NCBI RefSeq assembly: GCF_000980875.1
Contig: NZ_LAYO01000108.1
Location: 56,976 to 120,975, forward strand
Direction of reading: 5' to 3'
From: Leucobacter sp. Ag1
GTDB lineage: Bacteria; Actinomycetota; Actinomycetes; Actinomycetales; Microbacteriaceae
Length of the DNA stretch: 64,000 nucleotides
The translations under genes were made by a program, and so were the position numbers. The notes beneath the pieces are model-generated. The model was not told where the DNA came from, did no database searches, and saw only the letters and a list, made by a program, of their open reading frames with translations. Of this stretch, positions 58,650 through 64,000 are shown piece by piece (positions within the stretch are counted from its first letter, which is position 1; each line of letters begins with the position of its first letter).

Positions 58650-59387
58650 ATGACCACACAACGTCGTGACATCGCTCTCGTGAACTCGGACATGGGGGAG
58701 GCCTTCGGTCTCCACACCTTCGGCAACGACCCGGCGCTCATGCCGATCATCGACGTCGCGAACGTCGCCTGCGGGTTCCACGCCGGCGATCCCGCGGTCA
58801 TGGAGGCGACCGTGGCGCTCGCGAAGCAGCACGGGGTCCGCGTCGGCGCCCACCCGGGGCTCCCCGACCTCGTCGGCTTCGGGCGCCGCGAGATGAAGCT
58901 GAGCCCTGCGGAGGTCGAGAGCCTGATCCGCTACCAGATCGGCGCCCTCACCGGATTCCTGCGCGGGCACGACCTGCCCCTCAACCACATCAAGCCGCAC
59001 GGCTCGCTCTACGGCATGCTCGCCCGCGACGAGGAACTGATGCTGGGCGCGGTGCGCGTCGCCCGGGACTACGGCGTGCCGGTCTTCGGCATCGCCGGAT
59101 CCGCCCACCAGCGGGTCGCCGAGCGCGAGGGCGTCGAGTTCGTCGGCGAGCTCTACGTCGACCTCGACTACAACGCCGACGGCGGGCTCATCATCCTCCG
59201 GCAGCCGCACGCGACCGACCCCGAGGCCGCGGCCGAGCGGACACGCCGCGCGGTGCTCGAGGGCGTCGTCGCCGCCGAGGACGGGACCGACATCCCCATG
59301 AGCTTCGGCAGTATCTGCGTCCACTCCGACACCCCGAACGCCGCCCTGGTCGCCCGCGCCGTGCGCGAGGCCCTCGCGTCGCTCTGA
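58650..59387 (+). CDS. pxpA: 5-oxoprolinase subunit A (LamB/YcsF family)
   Basis: A 245-residue LamB/YcsF protein: NSDMGEAFG at the start, DVANVACGFHAGDPAVM, GVRVGAHPGLPDLVGFGRR and NHIKPHGSLYGML are the family landmarks, in order. In PxpABC it acts with PxpB and PxpC to cleave 5-oxoproline with ATP. It heads an operon that also encodes biotin carrier and biotin carboxylase subunits, so its substrate may be another lactam or urea-like compound. Confidence 0.92.
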   Translation: MTTQRRDIALVNSDMGEAFGLHTFGNDPALMPIIDVANVACGFHAGDPAVMEATVALAKQHGVRVGAHPGLPDLVGFGRREMKLSPAEVESLIRYQIGALTGFLRGHDLPLNHIKPHGSLYGMLARDEELMLGAVRVARDYGVPVFGIAGSAHQRVAEREGVEFVGELYVDLDYNADGGLIILRQPHATDPEAAAERTRRAVLEGVVAAEDGTDIPMSFGSICVHSDTPNAALVARAVREALASL

Positions 59388-59473
59388 CACGCCCCACCCA
59401 CCGAACCCCAGTCGCCGGCCCGCCGCATCGACGCGGCCCGCAGCACCCATCGAGAAAGAGACCGCACAGCCTC

Positions 59474-59710
59474 ATGAGCACGCAGATCATCGCCCCGATC
59501 CCGGGAATCTTCTACCGCCGCCCCGCCCCGGACAAGCCGGCGTTCGTCGAGATCGGCGACGCGGTCGAGGCGGGCCAGACCATCGGCGTCATCGAGATCA
59601 TGAAGCAGTTCACCGAGATCCGGGCGGAGGTCGCCGGCACGGTGACCTCCTTCGGCCCCGAGGACAACGGAATGGTCGGCCCCGGCGACGTCATCGCGAC
59701 GATCGACTGA
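59474..59710 (+). CDS. Biotin carrier protein (single biotinyl domain)
   Basis: A 78-residue biotinyl domain. The lysine of EIMKQ (Lys44) is the expected biotin-attachment site (EAMKM in most relatives), and the beta-hairpin GIFYRRPAPD to PGDVIATID completes the fold, with no extra N-terminal domain. It lies 86 bases after pxpA and 46 bases before the biotin carboxylase. The small size fits a dedicated carrier for the neighbouring carboxylase subunits, not the main acetyl-CoA carboxylase carrier. Confidence 0.88.
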   Translation: MSTQIIAPIPGIFYRRPAPDKPAFVEIGDAVEAGQTIGVIEIMKQFTEIRAEVAGTVTSFGPEDNGMVGPGDVIATID

Positions 59711-59756
59711 GCCGGCCCGCCGAAGCAGACGCAGAGCAGCACCGAAGGAGCGACGA

Positions 59757-61115
59757 GTGAAGAAGCTGTTGATCGCCAACCGTGGCGAGATCGCGGTCCG
59801 GATCATCCGGACCGCGCGCGAGATGGGGATCGCGACCGTCGCGGTCGTGAGCGAGGGGGATCGCGGGTCCAACGCCGAGCGCCTGGCCGACGAGTCGGTG
59901 GTGATCGGTCCGGCCCCGGCCGGCCTCAGCTACCTCAACCACGAGGCGATCCTCGCCGCAGCCGCCCAGACGGGCGCCGACGCGATCCACCCCGGGTACG
60001 GCTTCCTCTCGGAGAACGCCGTTTTCGCGCGCCGGGTACGCGACGCGGGCATCACCTGGGTCGGGCCGACCCCCGAGGCCATCGAGCTCATGGGCGACAA
60101 GTCCCGCGCGCGGCAGGCGGCCATCGAGGCAGGCGTGCCCGTGCTCTCCGGCACCGACGGCGCGCTCGACACCGACGGCGACATCGAGGCGATCGCCGAC
60201 GAGATCGGCTACCCCCTGGTGGTCAAGGCCTCGGCGGGCGGCGGCGGGCGCGGCATCCGACGCATCGCATCGCGCGAGGAGGTGCGCAGCACCGTCGAGG
60301 TCGCGCAGGCCGAGGCGCTCGCCGCCTTCAACTCCCGCGAGGTCTACTTCGAGCGCTTCGTCACCGCGGCACGGCACGTCGAGGTGCAGATCTTCGGCGA
60401 CGGTGAGACCTGGGTGCATCTCGGCGACCGCGACTGCTCGATGCAACGGCGGCAGCAGAAGGTGATCGAGGAGGCGCCCGCTCCGGGCCTGCCCGACGAG
60501 CTGCGGCAGCGGATGCGGGACACCTCGGTCGAGCTCGCGCGGCAGTCCGCCTACGTGGGCGCCGGGACCATCGAGTTCCTGTACGACCCGCAGCGTCAGG
60601 AGGTCGCGTTCATCGAGATGAACACCCGCCTGCAGGTCGAGCACCCGATCAGCGAGGCGATCACCGGGATCGACCTGGTGCGCGAGCAGCTGCGCATCGC
60701 CTCGGGCGAGAAGCTCGGGTACACCCAGGACGACATCTCGTTCGAGGGCCACGCCTTCGAGTTCCGGATCAACGCCGAGGACCCCGAGAACAACTTCATG
60801 CCGAGCCCCGGCCGCATCGAGCAGCTCGACCTCTCGGGCGGCCCGGGCGTCCGCGCCGACTTCGGCTTCTCGGCCGGGCAGACCGTGGTCCCGTTCTACG
60901 ATTCGCTGCTCGGCAAGCTCATCGTCTGGGCGCCGGACCGGGAGCAGGCGCTCGCGCGCGCCGCTCGCGCGCTCGGCGAGGTCGAGATCAGCGGGATCAA
61001 GTCGACCGTGCCGCTCATGCGCCGGCTCGTCGCGCTCGAGGACTTCGCCGCCGCGCAGCACCACACGACCTACATCGAATCGGTGAGCGGACTGCTGGAG
61101 GGAAACGCATCATGA
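59757..61115 (+). CDS. Biotin carboxylase subunit
   Basis: A 452-residue ATP-grasp enzyme that carboxylates biotin on its carrier. KLLIANRGEIAVRIIRTARE at the start, HPGYGFLSENA, VKASAGGGGRGIRR (ATP loop), FIEMNTRLQVEHPISEAITG (active site) and the C-terminal RINAEDPENNFMPSPG are all present. GTG start with GAAGGAG. The length equals free-standing AccC, without the carboxyltransferase part of urea carboxylase, whose halves are encoded next by pxpB and pxpC. Confidence 0.93.
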   Translation: MKKLLIANRGEIAVRIIRTAREMGIATVAVVSEGDRGSNAERLADESVVIGPAPAGLSYLNHEAILAAAAQTGADAIHPGYGFLSENAVFARRVRDAGITWVGPTPEAIELMGDKSRARQAAIEAGVPVLSGTDGALDTDGDIEAIADEIGYPLVVKASAGGGGRGIRRIASREEVRSTVEVAQAEALAAFNSREVYFERFVTAARHVEVQIFGDGETWVHLGDRDCSMQRRQQKVIEEAPAPGLPDELRQRMRDTSVELARQSAYVGAGTIEFLYDPQRQEVAFIEMNTRLQVEHPISEAITGIDLVREQLRIASGEKLGYTQDDISFEGHAFEFRINAEDPENNFMPSPGRIEQLDLSGGPGVRADFGFSAGQTVVPFYDSLLGKLIVWAPDREQALARAARALGEVEISGIKSTVPLMRRLVALEDFAAAQHHTTYIESVSGLLEGNAS

Positions 61116-62005
61116 CCCTGCCCGAACAGGCCCGGTACAGCTGGGGCGGCGACGAGTTCCTGCTCGTCGAGATCGCGCCCGACATGTCGCTCGAGGCGAA
61201 CTTCGTCGCCAACACCATGGCGCACGGGCTCGAGGAGCAGCGGCTCGACGGCGTCATCGACATCTGCCCCGCGAACGCCTCGCTGCTCGTCCGCTTCGAC
61301 CCCGACCGGCTCGCGCACACCGAGCTCATCGAGCGGCTCCGCGCCCTCGAGGGCGAGGTGCGCCGGGCGACGGTGCAGGAGCTGCCGACCCGGGTGATCG
61401 AGGTGCCCGTCTGGTACGCGGATCCCTACACCCGCGAGACCGAGACCCGGTTCCGCGAGGGGTTCCACCAGCGTCCCGCCGGCACCGACCTCGACTACGC
61501 GGCCGAGGTGAACGGGCTCGCCGACGCGGACGAGTTCATCCGACGGCACCACGAGACCCCGTGGCTCGTGTCGATGGTGGGCTTCGTCGCCGGACTCCCG
61601 TTCCTGTTCCAGCTCACCCCGCGGGAGCGGCAGCTCCAGGTGCCGAAGTACCTGAGCCCGCGCACCGACACCCCGCCGCTCACGCTCGGCATCGGCGGCT
61701 GCTTCACCGCGCACTACTCGGTGCGCGGCGCGGGCGGCTACCAGATGCTCGGGATCACGCCGACCCCTATCTTCGATCCCGAGCAGCGGCTCGCCGACTT
61801 CAGCGACTTCATGGTGCTGTTCCGCACGGGCGACATCGTCAAGTACCGTCCCGTCGACGAGGCCGAGTACCGCGAGATCGAAGCCGCCGTCGCCGACGGG
61901 AGCTACCGCTACCGCCAGGCCCCGGTCACCTTCTCCCTCTCCGAGGCGCTCGCCGATCCCGAGGCCTCCAACCGCGCACTCCTGGAGGCCCTCGATGCCG
62001 CTTGA
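61112..62005 (+). CDS. pxpB: 5-oxoprolinase subunit B / carboxyltransferase-domain subunit 1 (PxpB, KipI-like)
   Basis: A 297-residue protein of the KipI/allophanate hydrolase subunit 1 family (carboxyltransferase domain C/D). Landmarks are GGDEFLLVEIAPDM (the N-terminal half), LPTRVIEVPVWYAD and GGYQMLGITPTPIFDP. The family also forms the carboxyltransferase half of urea carboxylase. Longer by about 50 residues than PxpB of E. coli, with extra segment YTRETETRFREGFHQRPAG. ATG overlaps the preceding stop. Confidence 0.9.
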   Translation: MTLPEQARYSWGGDEFLLVEIAPDMSLEANFVANTMAHGLEEQRLDGVIDICPANASLLVRFDPDRLAHTELIERLRALEGEVRRATVQELPTRVIEVPVWYADPYTRETETRFREGFHQRPAGTDLDYAAEVNGLADADEFIRRHHETPWLVSMVGFVAGLPFLFQLTPRERQLQVPKYLSPRTDTPPLTLGIGGCFTAHYSVRGAGGYQMLGITPTPIFDPEQRLADFSDFMVLFRTGDIVKYRPVDEAEYREIEAAVADGSYRYRQAPVTFSLSEALADPEASNRALLEALDAA

Positions 62006-62960
62006 GATTCAGACCCCCGGTCTCGCGACCACCGTGCAGGATCGCGGCCGCTTCGGCTACTACCGCTTCGGGATCCCCCAGGGCGGCGCGATGGATCAGT
62101 ACGCCGCGACCCTCGCGAACCGGCTCGTCGGCAACGGCCCCGATGCCGCGGTGCTCGAGGCGACCTACCTCGGGCCGACGCTCACGACCGACGAGGACGT
62201 GGTCGTCGCGGTCACCGGCGCCCCGGTCGACGTGCAGGTGAACGGTGCGCCCGCCGAGCAGAACGTCCGCCTCGAGCTCTCCGCCGGCGATCAGCTGTCC
62301 TTCGGCATGATCCGCGGCGGGACCAAGTACTTCATCGCGGTGGCGGGCGGAATCGATGTGCCCGAGGTGCTCGGCTCGCGCTCCACCTATCCGATCGGCA
62401 AGCTGGGCGGCTTCGAGGGGCGCGCGCTGCAGGCCGGGGACCGGATCCCGGTGGGGACGCCCGCGCCGAGCGAACGCGCAGTGCTCGACCGGATCCCCGA
62501 CTCCTGGCTGCCGAGCTACGAGCGCCAGGTCGAGGTGCGGGTGCTGCTGGGGCTCTACGATCACAAGCTCACCGCCGAGGGGCTCGCCAACCTCACGGAG
62601 GCCGAGTGGACCCTCACCCCGGTCGCCGACCGCATGGGGCTCCGCTTCGACGGGCCGGGCGCACCCTGGAAAGCCGAGGAGCAGCCGTTCGGCGCCGGGC
62701 AGGACCCGTCGAACATCACCGACGCGGGCTACGCCGTCGGATCGATCCAGATCCCGGGCGGCACGCAGCCGATCGTGCTGCACTGCGACGCGGTCTCGGG
62801 CGGCGGGTACGCCCAGGCCGGAACCGTCATCAGCGCCGACATGGACCTGTTCGCCCGGATGGCTCCGGGCGTCGCGGTGCGCTTCGCGCCTGTGACGATG
62901 GAGCAGGCGCTCGCGGCGCGCGCCGAGCGGCGCTCCCGCATCGAACGGGTCTGGGCTTAG
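61995..62960 (+). CDS. pxpC: 5-oxoprolinase subunit C / biotin-dependent carboxyltransferase subunit 2 (PxpC, KipA-like)
   Basis: A 321-residue KipA/allophanate hydrolase subunit 2 protein. LATTVQDRGRFGYYRFGIPQGGAMDQYAA, GVPVGSP-like LEATYLGPTL, and YFIAVAGGIDVPEVLGSRSTYPIGKLGGFEGR are signature regions. Overlaps pxpB by 11 bases, with GGAGG before the ATG. With PxpB it forms the carboxyltransferase-like heterodimer. Part of the biotin-associated pxp operon. Confidence 0.92.
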   Translation: MPLEIQTPGLATTVQDRGRFGYYRFGIPQGGAMDQYAATLANRLVGNGPDAAVLEATYLGPTLTTDEDVVVAVTGAPVDVQVNGAPAEQNVRLELSAGDQLSFGMIRGGTKYFIAVAGGIDVPEVLGSRSTYPIGKLGGFEGRALQAGDRIPVGTPAPSERAVLDRIPDSWLPSYERQVEVRVLLGLYDHKLTAEGLANLTEAEWTLTPVADRMGLRFDGPGAPWKAEEQPFGAGQDPSNITDAGYAVGSIQIPGGTQPIVLHCDAVSGGGYAQAGTVISADMDLFARMAPGVAVRFAPVTMEQALAARAERRSRIERVWA

Positions 62961-62969
62961 GAGGAACGC

Positions 62970-63164
62970 ATGCCATTGGTCACCGTCAAGCTGTTCGAGC
63001 ACCGGCTCCAGGAGGATCCCGAGCTCGCCCGTCGTCTCGCGGTCGCGATCGACGAGGTCGTCGCCGAGCACTGCACCCCCGCGAACGGGGCGCGCCCCGA
63101 CACCTGGGTGACCGTCGAGGGGGTCCCGCGTACGCAGTGGACCTTCAACGGCGAGATCCGCTGA
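62970..63164 (+). CDS. 4-oxalocrotonate tautomerase family protein
   Basis: A 64-residue small tautomerase starting Met-Pro, so the catalytic N-terminal Pro would be exposed after Met removal, as in the family. Length is typical of 4-OT. AGGAGGAACGC precedes the ATG, nine bases after the pxpC stop. It probably tautomerises an enol/keto or enamine/imine intermediate made by the operon; the substrate is unknown. Confidence 0.85.
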   Translation: MPLVTVKLFEHRLQEDPELARRLAVAIDEVVAEHCTPANGARPDTWVTVEGVPRTQWTFNGEIR

Positions 63165-63179
63165 CCGCTCCGCTCGCCC

Positions 63180-63219
63180 GCGCCGGGCCGGCCGCTCCTG
63201 CGGCCGGCCCGGCGCTTTT
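63180..63219 (+). terminator. Rho-independent terminator of the pxp operon
   Basis: Perfect 16-base GC stem (63180-63195 and 63200-63215), TCCT loop, then TTTT. The clearest classical terminator in the window. Confidence 0.92.
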
Positions 63220-63314
63220 CGGCGAGGGCTCTCCCGCCCGGTGAAATCCTCGGACACAATGGGGACAGGTCCGGTGCCGCACAGGCATCGGCTTCCCGCT
63301 GCAAAGGAGACACC

Positions 63315-63893
63315 ATGTCCACCCCCGAAACCTCCACCGAGCGGCACGCGGTCGACGCGATCCGCGTCATCTTCGGTCTCGGCGGCCTGATCGCGCTGAT
63401 CGTCGGAATCCTGATCCTCGTCAACCCGCTGAAGTCGGGCGCGATCGCCCTGCAGGTCACCGCGGTGATCCTCGCGGTCTACATGGTCGGTGCCGGCGTG
63501 GTGTCGCTCGGCACGGCGATCTTCTCGAAGACGCTGAGCGGCTGGTCGCGCACCGGCAATATCGTGCTCGGCATCCTCTACGTGATCGCCGGCATCGTCG
63601 TGATGGCGAACCTCGCCGCCTCGGCCGCCTTCCTCGCCCTGTTCGCGGCGATCGCGATCGGCATCATGTGGCTGTTCGAGGGCATCTTCGCCCTGAGCAC
63701 GCTCAAGAAGAGCGGCAACAGCGCCTGGACGATCATCTTCGCGATCATCAGCATCCTCGCCGGCTTCTCGCTCATGCTCACCCCGATCTGGGGTGCGGTC
63801 TACCTCTGGATCTTCGGCGGCGTCTCGCTCGTGATCCTCGGCATCATCCAGATCGTGCGCGCCTTCAAGGTCAAGGCGGTCGAGGCCGAGTAA
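63315..63893 (+). CDS. DUF308/HdeD-like membrane protein
   Basis: A 192-residue membrane protein of the HdeD/DUF308 type, with six hydrophobic helices in pairs (VILAVYMVGAGVV, IVLGILYVIAGIVVMA, AIAIGIMWLFEGIFAL) and short hydrophilic ends. AAAGGAG is nine bases before the ATG. Monocistronic between two hairpins. Acid-stress roles are known for HdeD of enterobacteria only; function here unknown. Confidence 0.87.
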   Translation: MSTPETSTERHAVDAIRVIFGLGGLIALIVGILILVNPLKSGAIALQVTAVILAVYMVGAGVVSLGTAIFSKTLSGWSRTGNIVLGILYVIAGIVVMANLAASAAFLALFAAIAIGIMWLFEGIFALSTLKKSGNSAWTIIFAIISILAGFSLMLTPIWGAVYLWIFGGVSLVILGIIQIVRAFKVKAVEAE

Positions 63894-63915
63894 CCGCTCG
63901 CAGCCGCTCCGCGCT

Positions 63916-63980
63916 GAAGGAGATTCGGACTCGGAACGAGTCTCGCGGAAGGGATCTCCTTCCGAGCCCGGATCTCCTTC
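63916..63980 (+). terminator. Inverted repeat after the HdeD-like gene
   Basis: Twenty-one-base arms (63916-63936 and 63960-63980) differing at two positions that still allow G-T pairing, with a 23-base loop. It starts 22 bases past the stop. Confidence 0.65.
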
Positions 63981-64000
63981 TGTGCGTTCGGGGGCCTGTC

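Noticed and set aside
56565..59450. A 961-codon minus-strand frame over pucR and pxpA
   Set aside because: Composition is that of a high-GC shadow frame; pucR lies in another frame with proper domains.
10143..63980. Possible CRISPR array among the many palindromes
   Set aside because: The palindromes are scattered singly between genes; there is no regular spacing, no repeat array and no cas gene.

Overview
This is a GC-rich stretch of chromosome with dense, short-gapped operons, frequent 4-bp ATGA/GTGA overlaps, many GTG and some TTG starts, and several genes whose start codon lies only 5-7 bases after a TANNNT box (leaderless style). Together with the protein families present (PucR, MocR and FadR regulators, CitA/CitB, CitMHS), this points to a high-GC actinobacterium. 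Microbacteriaceae, for example a Leucobacter relative, is my best guess; it is an impression from the proteins, not a search result. I saw no rRNA, tRNA, CRISPR array, phage gene or transposase.

Layout. 63-7707: a SRAP-type protein, a quinone-oxidoreductase-like enzyme, a LacI-flanked APC permease/amidohydrolase operon, a MarR regulator and an orphan RecF-like ATPase. 7779-12744: a divergent MocR/EamA pair, a DrrAB-type ABC exporter and a HAD phosphatase. 12919-17171: a citrate module (CitB regulator, CitA kinase, divergent CitMHS transporter). 17197-26519: a GNAT/hydrolase fusion, an APC permease, a two-gene OpuA glycine-betaine importer with the binding protein fused to the permease, and a three-gene polar amino acid importer. 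26703-30231: SDR enzyme, TagD, a small acidic protein, GNAT, cupin and a CorA-like channel. 30209-41744: MFS and FadR regulator divergent from a nine-kilobase operon of two amidohydrolases, two tandem family-5 binding proteins and a complete Dpp/Opp-type ABC importer.

41924-49225 is an oxamate carbamoyltransferase/carbamate kinase locus (AllF, AllG and an APC permease on one strand; AllK, AllH and an ankyrin-repeat protein on the other) around an operator-bearing intergenic region. 49280-63164 carries a thioesterase, two PucR regulators, HyuA/HyuB, an NCS1 permease and an operon of PxpA, a biotin carrier, a biotin carboxylase, PxpB, PxpC and a 4-oxalocrotonate-tautomerase-like protein. A DUF308/HdeD-like membrane protein closes the window.

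How it fits together. From about 31 kb onward the window reads as a nitrogen-salvage island for cyclic amides and ureides: separate importers, amidohydrolases, ATP-dependent ring-opening enzymes (HyuAB, PxpABC) and an energy-yielding carbamoyl-transfer step (AllFGH plus AllK). The most interesting part is 58650-63164, where PxpABC sits with its own biotin carboxylase and biotin carrier, which resembles a urea-carboxylase-type machine split into pieces. Two promoters in this region share the same pair of operator-like motifs, which suggests one PucR regulon.
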